Part shown: positions 1 to 10,232 of the stretch, piece after piece
How positions within the stretch are numbered: position 1 is the stretch's first letter
Layout: every line of letters starts with the position of its first letter
Origin: Botrytis cinerea B05.10
Lineage: Eukaryota > Ascomycota > Leotiomycetes > Helotiales > Sclerotiniaceae
Length of the DNA stretch: 64,000 bases
Assembly (NCBI RefSeq): GCF_000143535.2
Contig: NC_037310.1
Span: forward strand, 62,001 to 126,000
Direction: 5' to 3'
Notes under the pieces: generated by a model
Databases searched by the model: none
What the model saw: only the letters and a program-made list of their open reading frames with translations
What the model was told of the DNA's origin: nothing
Position numbers and translations under genes: made by a program

Positions 1-341
1 AAAAGAATCACTATTTATTAAAACTGTATTAAAGATTTAATTTGCTTACCTTAACTCTATTCTATTTGGAAAAGAATTTTTGAATATAGATAAGTTTAGG
101 CCTTGATTAATGATTCTCATTTGATAAGTAGAAGATTATTGAAAAAAGTTAAATAATAATATATCGAATATTTTTTGTAAAGAAAAAGGTACTAAATCAG
201 TTTCTTTTTAGTCAGTTTTAATATTAAAAGAATTGAATACTTTTTTTCTAATCTTTTGAAAAAGTTCTACCCATTCAACTCTTTGGATTCGCTTTACACC
301 AGCCCAAGAATATCAATCAATTTCCAAAGAATGATATCATT
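1..341. other. AT-rich flank, no gene seen
   Basis: Strongly AT-rich sequence with stop codons in all frames. It lies downstream of the pogo-type transposase fragment (which is on the minus strand), so it probably holds the decayed remainder of that element. I could not align a convincing further domain here. Confidence 0.5.
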
Positions 342-548
342 TCATTGCAATATAGGTGTAGGAGGGAATCCAGTGATGGTAAGTCGTGAAATCCATCGTA
401 CAAGAGTATTTTCTTCTGCGTTTGAAAGGATTTGAGCCATTTCGTGGGATTGAGTACGTGATTTCATTCCAGCGATCCTAGCTATAAGAGTTAACCTAGG
501 AACTTCAAAATGCTCTGTAGCCTTTCTAATTAATTTAAATTCTTTCAA
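342..548 (-). pseudogene. Pogo/Fot1-type transposase, N-terminal helix-turn-helix fragment
   Basis: The 68-residue open frame has the typical N-terminal layout of fungal Fot1/pogo (Tc1-mariner superfamily) transposases. An HTH-psq-like stretch (FEVPRLTLIARIAG) is followed by the start of a CENP-B-type HTH (LSNAEENTLVRWI, then a GFPPTP motif). Intact transposases run on for several hundred residues with a DDE catalytic core, but here the frame ends after 68 codons in AT-rich sequence. It is therefore a truncated or RIP-damaged relic. The assignment rests on motif recognition. The exact family, and whether it relates to the pogo relic at 16.7-18.6 kb, is unknown. Confidence 0.65.
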
Positions 549-705
549 TTGAAATACAATAATAGCATTCTATATCTTCTCTTCAATTTGAGAAGGTATA
601 AGAGGTGATTCGATATACATAGCAAAATTTATTAGGGTTTGAAGTCAGTGGTGGGCTAAATTTAACCCGGTTCCCCATAAGGTATGTTATATATTATATA
701 ATTGA

Positions 706-951
706 TTAATATGTATCTATCCAAAAATCTTTATTATCATTTATTGAACCATAATCAAACCAATAATGGGACTGACTCTGAGCATTACCACCAAGCCAGA
801 AGTAGCAGCCGGCCATATTGAGAAGCATCAGATAGACGGCGGAGGTGGAACGAGCGGAGATGATGCTGAAATAGGTGCTAAAGATCTTGTCCTTGAAGCC
901 GGAAATGGCAGCCGCAAGGTAAGCGAGAGTGAGGAGGGCAAAGAACTTCAT
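706..951 (-). CDS. Possible small secreted protein (hypothetical)
   Basis: Starting at the ATG at 951, this 81-residue frame opens with a convincing signal-peptide shape: Met-Lys, then a run of Phe/Leu/Ala ending in AAISG. The rest contains few charged residues, one Cys and several aromatic residues, and I recognise no family. An upstream in-frame ATG at 987 exists but would place a polar leader before the hydrophobic run, so I prefer 951. Other frames of the same segment are also open, and no intron or expression evidence is available. This could be chance or a decayed gene in a degraded neighbourhood. Confidence 0.3.
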   Translation of the reverse strand: MKFFALLTLAYLAAAISGFKDKIFSTYFSIISARSTSAVYLMLLNMAGCYFWLGGNAQSQSHYWFDYGSINDNKDFWIDTY

Positions 952-1729
952 TTTGAACGAGAGTGATCGGAATTCGGATTGAATCAAGAGAAAGAGAGTC
1001 TATGGACAATTATAGAGGACCATACTCAGGGTCATATCTAAATGGCGGGAAGGGGGATGTGCATGGACTCCGGATCCTTCATAGAGCTGATCGCCCCGGT
1101 AGAGACGGCACAGGCATAATTTTGGAAACAGAGTCGGATCTAAGCTCCGTCACGGGATATGGAGAACTTTAAAGTTGGAAAAAGCCGACTCATTTTGTAG
1201 CCATTCACTAGTCTGCTCTCAAGATTGACGTTGGGAAAAATAGTCCATTCAGGGTCTTGCATTTAGAAACATGATAAGGTGATGAGGGCCGCAGAAGCTC
1301 TATCCAATTATAAAAGAAAGATCGGCCTGAATGGCCTGAACAGATTCCGTATGTTTATAGGTTGAAAAGTAGATACATCTACTACATCCTTTGTGTATTT
1401 AGCCTGTTGATTGTTGAGCAGCACCTGGTCAGGATCTGATGCTACGTTAAATTCAACCTCACCCGGCAAAGTGAAGATCGCAATAGAAGACCCTGAAGAA
1501 GTGTTTTAGAGAAATCAAGAGACTATGACAGAGTAAAGATCGACAGGTGGTTTCGGAAGCCCGATTAAATTTCTACTTGCCTCTTGAACGTATAAGCACG
1601 ATCTTAATTGATTACTATGCTACATAAAAGAGTATGTTATAGCGCATGCACAGGCCATGAACAATCGTGAAAGAAAACAAACATCAGAGTGTTAACAGGC
1701 GCGTATGTTTGTAGTCGATCTTGGCTATA
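952..1729. other. Gene-free stretch
   Basis: Moderate base composition. Only short overlapping open frames without recognisable domains. It lies downstream of the broken transcription factor and may contain its 3' UTR. Confidence 0.45.
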
Positions 1730-3631
1730 ACCTTTCACCCAAAGAAGTGTCTGCAAGCCGCAGGAGCTCGGGATGTACTCCTAAATGTTTCAGATGATTA
1801 GTTCCAATCTCATTTGACATCACTCTTGTAGTCTTAAATCAAGTATACAGAGAATTCGACCAACCTGCGGATTTCCATATCCCTTTCATAGACTGTAACA
1901 ACTATAAATACAATGGATGTGGAAAGGGGAAATCGAATAGGACTGTATGCCGTGCTGCGAGAGCTGCTGAATTAACAATAGCACTTGTTTATACCTTCGT
2001 TCGATTGTGTGTAAAGCATGCTGCATCAATACCCGAACTCGTGCACTGACTTCCATTTCCAGATTCTGGCTGAAGTCTAAGCATGAGTGATGGTCCGTAA
2101 GCTTGAAAAGAGCACTGCAAAGGATTAGTAATTTGACAAAAGAAATTTGAGAGTAGATGGGGTATACATACCTTAAGCAAAGTGCAGTCGCAATATTGAA
2201 TGACTACTGACTTACATAATTATCTATATTGAGAATATCAAGAAGCGAGGTTATTGTACCAAACAGAAGCATGGAATTCTCAAGGATATACTTTATGTCC
2301 GCAATCATATCATTGCAGTGTCTGATAACTCGACCAAGTAAGTTGGCGGCTTGGCCAAGGTGTGCAAATGGGCTGATTAGATTTGGGTCTGTGTCCACAG
2401 AGGAAAGCTGGATGCATATCGGCGGCACAATAACCTGAAAAAATCGACAATCCTCTTTGCGCAGAGAGAACTCAGCATCCCTCCTTTTCACTTATACCAT
2501 TATCCCAGGCAGATTCGCAGTTTGGAAGTATGGTATCCCTATTCGGATCATTGGTGCATAACGGCTGGTTGCTCGTTCCGACCAAGACAAATCTGATATC
2601 CAGATTACCAAGAATACTTTGGAAAGGAATAAAACCAATAAGGACAATAGGGGTTTGTCTTTATAACAAGGTACAAACTTACTAACCTGTCGAGAATGAC
2701 GATCATCCATCATCCACGCTGTCGCTCTTCCCAATCCACCCAGCTGCGGACATTACCCCCCAATTGAGGGGCATCTTTGTTGTGCAGACCGAGCGCGACC
2801 CCTTGTCTCACGCAGCAACCGACAGTCAATGCAGCAGCAGGATAGATAGCATGGCCCACTTCATACACGGCTAACAAAAGATTGGCCTGAAGGGAGCGCA
2901 AGGTAAGCAGGCAATTACGCTCCAGAGTCGCACAAAGCTGCTTTGCGGTTAAATACAGGTCGGATGGCTTATTTTCATCTTCAGCTACGCCGTCCGGCAC
3001 AAGCTTCATGCATAGAAGCAACAATGCGATATCCACTCTGGTTTTCCCTACCGCTGAATCTGTCAAGCGGTTGAGCCGCATCTTGCTAATAATGGGCATC
3101 CAGGTATGCGTGGAGCTGAAATATTTGCGTTTTGTCTCGTCAACATCGTCAAGATATGCCAGTACTTCTGCAGACAATATGACACTGCTGGGCTGACGCG
3201 TAAAGTCGAATGATGACCAGACTTCGGAGTCAAGATAGAAGGCCTGCATTTAGAGATCATGGTAGTTTTGATCACCGAGTGTAGCGCTAGAAGCAGGCAG
3301 GTCGGTGACGACATGTGAGAGCGATGTTGAGCTACACAGCTGTAGGATACGATGTCCTAGTTCATCAACACGAGATCGTAGATCATTCACGGCGTGTGAG
3401 GACTCTACTTGTGAAAGATAAGAATAGTCACAGAAGCGGCCTGCCCTAATCGTCACAAAATCAGTGAAAGTTATTTTACTGGAGTTGTTCGGCAAGGCAA
3501 TGCAGGTATAAGCCTCACCTCACACATGGGAAGCAACTGGGTAACTCTTTGTCACACCGCCGCTTATTCTTCCGGCACGAAACGCAAGCATGCGGTGCGA
3601 TATTATCCTCACTAGATGTTACTGTATCCAT
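1730..3631 (-). pseudogene. Broken Zn2Cys6 fungal transcription factor
   Basis: The first exon (3631..3519) encodes MDTVTSSEDN followed by a binuclear zinc cluster. A canonical intron (3518..3446) is required, because reading through gives AGG-TGA. After splicing the spacing is exactly Cys-x2-Cys-x6-Cys-x6-Cys-x2-Cys-x6-Cys. A linker heptad region (LRSRVDELGHRILQL) and a fungal-specific transcription factor domain (3249..2710, with the YEVGHAIYPAAALTVG motif) follow. Lesions: the conserved motif after EERQR reads GGA-TGA-TGG (TGA at 2710-2712), ending the frame just before MIVILDR. Beyond a clean intron (2686..2593) the FVLVGTSNQP block does not connect in frame to SPFAHLGQAANLLGRV (2491..2204). 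A further intron (2171..2115) joins ALCLS to ALFKLTDHHSC, after which the C-terminus decays. The 5' half is intact, so a truncated protein might still be made. Sequencing error cannot be excluded for single lesions. Confidence 0.75.
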
Positions 3632-4657
3632 ATCTTCTGCCAGCCTTCCGCCATGTAATCGTTAGACCAGGCAGTGTATAAACGTTGGAGCCGTGTAGCA
3701 AGAATGCCCATTGATTGAATCGAGTTGGAGTCTTGCTCAAGCAATCGCTCTCCTTGACCCAGGTGGAGGAAAGGACGAAAATGGGGGTGGCTTATCTAAT
3801 CATGCGTAAGGAGTCAGCCACGGGTTTTCAATTATTCCGAGAAGGCCCCGAGCGGCCGCGTACCAGTGCAGATGGGCCAATGCGACCGCATACGGAAGGC
3901 TTGACCGACTGTGGTGAGGACTTCGTTCCAGAGACTCGCTCATTACGATAGGCAGACAAGATAACTATTTATAAGTGATCAAAACTGACCCATCAATCTC
4001 CTACCTTCAATTTGCGCGACTGCTAGACCGGCAGTTCAGCCACTCACTACTAGGGTTTCGCAGCTTGAGGGTCCATGGCGGCAGGACGGTTTAGAGAAAT
4101 GACACCGGGCTTGGAGTTCGGTGGAATAAAGTCGAAATCACCGGATGGGCATGGTGCACAGAACAGCCAACTTGAAGCTATGTGATTGACTTTTCTGTTT
4201 TAGAATAAAGTGTCGACGTTTCTTTCAACAAACTTTATTCGTTTGTGAACATATTGCACTGCCGGAACATCGTCTTCCACCTTCACTTGTTATCACCATC
4301 GGCCTTGAATTTAAAGTCGATTATCTGGAAGTGGAACTCGGGGAAGACCTATATCTGTACTTTAGACCTCTTAGTTACTGTCATGTGTACGCAGACATCA
4401 AGAATTCAAGCAAATGAGAGCAACTTAAGAAAAGCGGCCGCGTGCGGATCGCTTCTGAGCTATGGATAGATTCCGCTAGTACAGGGAGCCATTCTCTAAA
4501 GTTCCTGTAACGTCTCGTCGAGTTTTATCTCCTTCGCCTCCCTGATCTAACATCTGTTTGGTTTCCCCACAGACTCATACTATATATGCCTCATGTTATT
4601 TGACGTCTAGCTGGTTTATTTACATGCGCACATTGGTTTGAATTGACGATTCCGAAT
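3632..4657. other. Divergent intergenic region
   Basis: Separates the minus-strand regulator from the plus-strand HTATIP2-like gene. A 78-codon frame at 3715-3951 and a 74-codon frame at 4245-4469 show no domain or coding signature. It presumably held both promoters. Confidence 0.45.
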
Positions 4658-5488
4658 ATGCATATCATTCTTACTGGCGCAACCGGGCTTGTTGGCTCCG
4701 CAGTTCTCGTTGCTTTGCGGGCCAGGCCTGATGTCTCCAGGATCTCGATTCTCAGCCGCAGACCTGTGCCTATGCTGGAAGGCACAAACGACAGCCGGAT
4801 AGAGGTGATCATTCACGATTTCAAAGGCTACGACTGCTATCCAGGAACGTCTACGGAGCGCGAATGCGTGTGTGTGGGCATTGGGCACTAGCCAAACCGC
4901 CGTTTCAAAAGAGTAAGTTATCTCACGTTTGCCCACGTAGACTTTTCTTGAATTGATAGTACTATGCTCACCTCCGAGCTGGAAAGGAAGTACATTCACA
5001 TCACAAAGGATATGGCGCTAGAAGCAGCAAAAGCCTTACAACAGCTTCGAACTGGCGACTTGAATGCTTTCAACTTCGTTTATATCTCCGGGGAAGGCGC
5101 GACCAGCAATCCGGGTCCCTTCACGCCACTATTCGGCCGCGTTAAAGGGGAAACCGAGACCGGACTTATGAAGATCCAGTCGAAAGTGGCAAACTTTCGT
5201 CTGTTTATCGTTCGCCCTTCCCATGTGGACTCGAAGGGTCACAAGGCCATCGCCCCGTATATTCCTCAACCTACCGTCCTGCTACGTGCCGCCAATCTAG
5301 CTCTCGGTCCCGCCCTCAGGGGCTTTCTCAAGCCATATAATAGTCCAACAGCGCCGCTGGGGGAATTCCTAGTGGACCTGGCGACTGGTGCGCAGCAGGG
5401 TCGATTACACGGTGACGGCGTGGAATGTCGAGGGGCAAGTACAATAATTTCCAACGTTGGGTTCAGGCGCCTGATGGGATTATCGTGA
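4658..5488 (+). pseudogene. HTATIP2-like NAD(P)-binding reductase with a frameshift
   Basis: The atypical short-chain reductase of the HTATIP2/CC3 type starts at the ATG at 4658 (MHIILTGATGLVGSAVL, the dinucleotide-binding Gly motif at residues 5-11). The frame is correct to HDFKGYD. The conserved continuation (ERLRSANACVWALGTSQ) is one frame over, so one extra base, or two missing, lies near 4837. The second half splices across a canonical intron (about 4914..4960) into KYIHITKDMALEAAKAL, FVYISGEGATSN and the C-terminal SNVGFRRLMG, ending at 5488. Total size, about 270 residues, is normal for the family. Apart from the single indel the gene looks healthy, so a very recent pseudogene or a sequencing error are both possible. 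It faces away from the neighbouring broken regulator. Confidence 0.75.
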
Positions 5489-6624
5489 TTTCTCGGACTT
5501 TTCAGACTCGGGCGCATTGCAGGTACTCTTGGCTGGATAATCATCCTGATTCAAAAGATAGTTGGAAAGTCCCACTTTCTCCTGTTTGAATTATTTACAG
5601 CTAAACGTCTGGCCCTTCCCACTTAAAAAAATCTCGAATTTTCAGTATTACCTTATTTTAAGATCTATTATGTCCATAGAGATGTGTATTAAACGAAACC
5701 AAGTACAGTAGTTGAATAAGGCCGTTTCGGTATTCAGCCTGACAGGAAAGTGAACCTCTCGGGGCACTCAGGCGAGGTACATTTCTTGTGCCTCAGTGAT
5801 AGCTACATTATAAGCCTTCATATTCGTAGATCAATGGCTTAGGGAAAAGTTAGGAAAATAGTAAGTGAAAAGTAGACATGCCTGTGCCGTACACAAAAAG
5901 AGCAAAAGCAATGCTCATATAACTTTATCAAAAGACGAGGAATGGTTTTGGACATAAGCAAGACTCGAGACTAATATGATATTGTACATGGTTTAGTCAA
6001 GCCACAGCCAGTAAACGAGACTTAAGAACAGAGCCATGATGCATATATGCATATTCAAAGTCAAGAGGCATGTACTATGAAAGGGAACAAATAAGATCAA
6101 AGATGAGGATTGTATATATCGCCTACCTAGTGAAGTGGAAAGAGCGCGATGGCGGTCTGACAGAGCAGACAGGACGGTAGGGTGAAATGATTCTGAGTAC
6201 AGTGGTAAGCAGTGCAAGTGAACTCTACAAAAAACTGTTCTTTCAAAGGGGGATGATTGTTCTATTGTAGATGCCAGGCCAAAGAAGAGGCCATACAAGC
6301 TTATCTAATCAGATCCTTAAATGACCAATGACACCCGGCTCCGCCACCGTTCACAGTTTTCTCACTCCACCAGATACTTTGATGTGAAATACCACTCCAA
6401 TATTACCAAATATGCTATCAAATAAGCATCTATACCAACCCCCTCTCTTTTTCAGATAGAACATCCAGAAGGGAGGAAAATCAACTCAGATAGCATTGAT
6501 TGTTGGGATATTCTATCAATCTAGAAATGTATCCACAAGCCAAAATTCTACCTGGGAGATACCAAGAGGGAGAGTGCGAAGAAAGACGAGCTTTGAAAAG
6601 TACCCAGGATTCAGGCCAACCAAG
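5489..6624. other. Intergenic region containing one arm of an inverted repeat
   Basis: No recognisable gene. The 101-codon frame on the minus strand (5993-6298) is explained by a repeated DNA segment that recurs at about 8.3 kb. Confidence 0.5.
6128..6270 (-). repeat. Diverged inverted repeat, left arm
   Basis: Read on the minus strand this segment resembles 8226-8392 on the plus strand, including the shared core ACCCTACCGTCCT / CATCCTACCGTCCT followed by a CGCCATCGCGCTCTT-like stretch. Translations share HPTVLSA, but no frame looks like a real gene. The two arms bracket the intact SDR gene. Confidence 0.5.
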
Positions 6625-7449
6625 CTAGGCTGAAGCAAGGCTCAGCTCGCGCCATTTTTCATCAGATGCACTGAGTACCTCGGCAGCCTTTCCAGCATAT
6701 TCGACCGCATCAGGTCCAACAAGAAGGCGTAAAGGAGGCTCTTTTTCACCCAAAACCTTAAGCACAATGTTTGCAATCTTGCTCGGGATAGACACCTCGG
6801 ATCCAGATGACTTGCGAAGAGATTCGGCAAAGGCGCCAACCGTCGCTTGGTACGGCTCGCTTACTGTAGGTACCTGCATGGATGAGCCGGCCCAATCGGT
6901 TCGAATACCACCAGGTTCAAGAACGGTGATCTTAATCCCAAACGAAGCCACCTCTTGGGCCAGAACCGTAGAGAATCCACCAACGGCCCATTTTGCAGAT
7001 TGGTAAGCCGAAAGACCAGGAGCACCGATACGGCCTCCAAGCGAAGACACTTGGAAAATATGTCCTGACTTCTGCTGACGAAGGATGGGGAGCACGGCCT
7101 TAGAGACGTAGACTACGCCCATCAGGTTGGCCTCCACTTGAGCGCAAAAGTCATCAACGTCAATATCTTCAACAGCGGCAGTGTTGGCATATCCTGCATT
7201 GTTGATGACGACATCGATTCGACCGAATTTCTCATGTCCGGACTTAACGGCTTGGAGGACTTGATTATTGTCGGTCACGTCGAGAGCGACTGGGAAGACG
7301 CGCTCCTTGCCAAACTTATTGACTAAATTGGTAAGCTGCTCCGGCTTACGAGCGGTAGCGATGACAGAGTCTCCATTGTTGAGAGCAGCTTCGGCAATGG
7401 CAAGGCCGAGACCACGAGAAGACCCTGTGATGAACCAGATTTTTGTCAT
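6625..7449 (-). CDS. Short-chain dehydrogenase/reductase (classical SDR)
   Basis: An intronless 274-residue classical SDR, the usual length. Visible motifs are the cofactor loop TGSSRGLG (8-15), the structural NNAG (83-86), the catalytic Ser in QVSSLGG (about 135-136) and the YxxxK pair Tyr149/Lys153 (YQSAK). An Arg in the TARKPEQL stretch after the second beta strand favours NADP(H) over NAD(H), as an inference. The fold and family are secure, but the substrate is not. The closest general pattern is the SDR group annotated as retinol or 3-oxoacyl reductase-like. There is no signal peptide or membrane segment, so it is probably cytosolic. It stands alone between diverged inverted repeats (6128-6270 and 8226-8392) in an otherwise decayed region and is the only intact gene there. 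Confidence 0.9.
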   Translation of the reverse strand: MTKIWFITGSSRGLGLAIAEAALNNGDSVIATARKPEQLTNLVNKFGKERVFPVALDVTDNNQVLQAVKSGHEKFGRIDVVINNAGYANTAAVEDIDVDDFCAQVEANLMGVVYVSKAVLPILRQQKSGHIFQVSSLGGRIGAPGLSAYQSAKWAVGGFSTVLAQEVASFGIKITVLEPGGIRTDWAGSSMQVPTVSEPYQATVGAFAESLRKSSGSEVSIPSKIANIVLKVLGEKEPPLRLLVGPDAVEYAGKAAEVLSASDEKWRELSLASA

Positions 7450-7750
7450 AATGGGGGATATGAATAGTGGAAGTATCAGTGTACTAGATGTATTTGAATT
7501 TGGATTGGTGAATGAAACATCGACAGGAGTACTACATAACTTTATAGGCGCTCAACGTTCTAGGCCGTTAAGGTCGGTTGCGTGCGTGCGGCCGCAATGT
7601 TGTCGTCATTATCCATTGACCCGCTCGAATCACCGAAAAACCGGTCGCTCGTACTATCCTCGTTCGGTTAGGTTACTGTCATCAGTAATTCACAGTAGGA
7701 TGCAATTTTTGTGGTCATTGCTTTGTATTTTGAGCGAGGGATAGACTACC

Positions 7751-7808
7751 TAAAACCTTTAAAGCCGTTAAAACCTTTAAAGCCGTTAAAGCCGTTAAAG
7801 CCGTTAAA
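7751..7808. repeat. Short tandem repeat, 9-bp unit
   Basis: About six consecutive nonamers alternate between TTAAAGCCG and TTAAAACCT. Because the unit is nine bases, an open frame through it reads repeated Gly-Phe-Asn/Lys. I regard this as coincidental. Confidence 0.8.
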
Positions 7809-8225
7809 CTCGATCCCCGAAAGTGACAGTAACATGAGATCATGATGAGATATCCAAGTAGCAACCTTTACGACACTGTCTAAGCAAGGGCGGCAACGGA
7901 CTTTCAATCGTTCATGATAACACGCCTCGCCCCTGATGCTCACTTTGCCATCCTGCCTTTCGATATACCTCGTCACGGTAGAGAGCCCCAGGATACGCAA
8001 CGACTTTTTTAAGGCTTATGTGGGACTAATTTTGCATAATTCCGTCCTCATATCAATTGTGATTATTCATCCTTATGAATCTATTTTGTGCGAAACTTTA
8101 TAGCAGTTTTTGGCTTCCGTAGCTTTTGCAGTGGGAGAACTGCAAATGGCGTAATGAGCTACGCGCAATAGTTGACTATTCGAGCATCTATAAGCGTGAA
8201 TCGTCCTCTCGGCTACCAGAGGCAT

Positions 8226-8392
8226 ACAATGCAATTATCATCTCCCTGGATAAGAACGATTTTACAGGATGGTCTCTTTTTATGGTCTCCTTGCACTGTC
8301 CGCCAACAACCTCAGGTCCATCTCATCCTACCGTCCTCTCTGCGACGTCAGAACACCATCGTGCTCTTCCCTCTTCAGTAGCTAGTTTTGTA
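8226..8392 (+). repeat. Diverged inverted repeat, right arm
   Basis: Partner of 6128-6270, in opposite orientation. Similarity spans roughly 140-170 bp, is visibly imperfect and includes small indels. Confidence 0.5.
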
Positions 8393-8658
8393 AGGGGTGC
8401 TTCCTTATTCATCATGTTGTTGTGTTACTATCATTTCCGGAGATACGCCCTCGCTCTAGAAAACAAGAAGTGGGCTCTCAAAAATCGCATTCTACTGCGA
8501 ATCACTGATGACAGTAATCTAACCGAGTCAGGTTATTATGAGTGGCCGGCCGCTGTTTCCGAAAGCTACCCCCTGATTCGATAGGTCTTGGCACGGCGTG
8601 GCAAGTAGTAAAAAAACATGCGCGGGCTTCTAGGCAAAATCCCGCCAGTCTGACCATT

Positions 8659-8880
8659 TGAAGCATAGTCTTCCGATTGGTCTAACTCTAAAAAATGGTA
8701 CTCAGAATAGTGAAGTCATGAATGACGTCAATGACATCTTTTTCTATACAAAGTTTAAGTTTAATTAGTGCTTTGAAGTATAACTTTCCGACTAGTCCAA
8801 CTTAAAAAAAATGGCATTTAAAATAGTGAAGTTATGAATGATATCAATAATATCAATGATATCATTTCCTATACAGTAGG
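8659..8880. repeat. RIP-diverged tandem duplication (two units of about 100 bp)
   Basis: Unit 1 (8659-8757) and unit 2 (8773-8880) share the order TTGAAG, CTTTCCGA or TCTTCCGA, AAAAAATGG, AATAGTGAAGT, ATGAATGA, and a closing CTATACA. Unit 2 carries A or T at many positions where unit 1 has G or C (GACGTCAATGAC versus GATATCAATAAT), as expected from C-to-T changes on both strands. Unit 2 also has a short extra ATATCA copy. Confidence 0.7.
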
Positions 8881-8944
8881 CTTCAATTGCAGTGTCCTCT
8901 TGTAATACTGTTTTTATTAAAAGAGTGAGTGGAAGAGGCCTCTA

Positions 8945-9107
8945 TGTTAACTATCTAGTTACGCGTGTAAGCATATTGGTCTTCCCGTAGTATTATATAA
9001 GGGAACCAATATACTTGTTTATGGTTTGTTTAATCTAGCTCGTTTAAATAATCATATTACTAATCAACATATACATTTAATGTTGGTAATTTCTATTCCT
9101 TTTAATA
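8945..9107 (-). mobile_element. Probable 3' LTR of the adjacent Ty1/copia relic
   Basis: The segment begins TGTTAA and ends TTAATA, which is TTAACA after one C-to-T change, giving LTR-style inverted ends. It includes a TATA-like TATTATATAAGGG. Directly inside it, 9108-9113 reads CTCCCC, that is GGGGAG on the minus strand. This is the polypurine tract expected immediately before a 3' LTR, and it sits between this segment and the copia RNase H relic. The length of 163 bp is plausible for a fungal copia LTR. The outer boundary is uncertain because the matching 5' LTR was not found. Confidence 0.45.
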
Positions 9108-9189
9108 CTCCCCTATAGAAATTACTATCTTTAATTTCTCTAATCTTCTGTCTCTTTATTATTTCAATTCTAATATATCTTTGAATCTT

Positions 9190-10105
9190 TCGAATATTAT
9201 TCTTATTAAGAGTTTAATTATTCTATTTGCTATTATATTCAATATATTAATATAACTAATTATTATCTTTTCTTTTTCAATAAGATTTCTAATAAAGTAA
9301 TAATATATATCAATATACTTTGATTGTTTATATAAATACGAATTCTTAATTAAAGCAATTATTTTTTAATTGTTACTTAATAATTAAACAATATCTCTAT
9401 ATACAGATATATATTCAGCCTTTTCAAGATCTTTAAATATTTGAATTAATTATTTCTCTTGCTTAATGAATATCGCTATTAATATATATTTAAATTCAAT
9501 ATTTAATATTACTATTGAATTCTACTTTTTATTAATTTATAATATCGATCCTTTATAGAATATAACAACTCCTTTAAAAATACTTTTCCGATTATATTAA
9601 TCACTCATTCAATTTGTATTAGTAAAGACTTTTATAGTATCTATTAATAAATTATATTTCTTTGCGATTTAGTATTATACTTTTTTAGACTTATATTTGA
9701 GTTTTTGAGTAATTGTAGTTCTCAAATATTATATTAAATTCTTTACTTTTATTCTATAGCATTTCATTAACTTTATTATATATTATAATAATCAATCTAA
9801 TATAAAGCAGATATTTGATTTTATATATATTATTGAATAAATGAAACTATTTATAATTTATTAATATTTAATAATATTAATTAATTTGTTGTTTTCTATA
9901 ATAGATTATAGATATGAATAATTAATAATAGGTATTTTCTTAATATGATATTAAGCATATGAGATTCCGAATTTTGTAAATATAGTTTTCAGATATTCTT
10001 TTTGATTCAATATAAGAGATCTATTTACTCGATCTCTTATAACTCTAATATTTAAAATCTTACTAATCTCCTTTAGATTCTTAATATTGAAGCATAAGAA
10101 AAGTA
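9190..10105 (-). pseudogene. Ty1/copia reverse transcriptase-RNase H relic, RIP-damaged
   Basis: Reading the minus strand from 10105 to 9190 and ignoring stops gives the C-terminal half of a copia polyprotein in the correct order. It starts with LKEISKILNIRVIRDR, then KFGISYA, then SFIYSIIYIKSNICF (ancestral Y-x-R-P-D-I), RKSIF and IFIKQEK (ancestral AKQGQW). It ends with AEYIS and the RNase H tail KIIALIKNSY then SKYIDIYYYFIR. Stops replace Trp and Gln codons exactly where the family has them (after EK in the KQGQW motif, and in the DIVW and NNQ positions), which is the RIP signature. The relic stops abruptly at about 10105, where an LTR-like sequence (10110) begins. Confidence 0.8.
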
Positions 10106-10109
10106 TTAT

Positions 10110-10232
10110 TATCGGAAGTAAACAGCAAATTGCATATATTACTATATTAATAAAATATATATAATATATATTCTTATTATCTATAAAACAAAAAGCTCGA
10201 AAAAAGAATTTAATATAATAATATATATATAA
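10110..10232 (+). mobile_element. RIP-damaged LTR fragment, same family as the solo LTR at 15915
   Basis: TATCGGAAGTAAACAGCAAA corresponds to the TGTCGGAAGTAGACAACAAA start of the 15915-16080 LTR, and AAAAAGCTCGAAAAAAGAAT to its AAAAAGCTCGAAAGAAGAAT. Up to about 10232 the differences are mostly G-to-A, after which the alignment is lost. It interrupts the copia reverse transcriptase relic. Confidence 0.65.

Larger units (their letters stand above)
7450..8658. other. Upstream region of the SDR gene; no gene seen
   Basis: Contains the SDR promoter, a short tandem repeat (7751-7808) and the right arm of the inverted repeat (8226-8392). The longer open frames (7268-7744 and 8126-8584, plus strand) lack domain features and overlap the SDR gene or the repeat, so I do not call genes. 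Confidence 0.45.

Noticed and set aside
766..966. 66-codon plus-strand frame
   Set aside because: Antisense to the possible secreted peptide, with no recognisable features. Neither strand is strongly supported.
7268..7744. 158-codon plus-strand frame
   Set aside because: Its first half is antisense to the SDR gene and the rest is promoter sequence.
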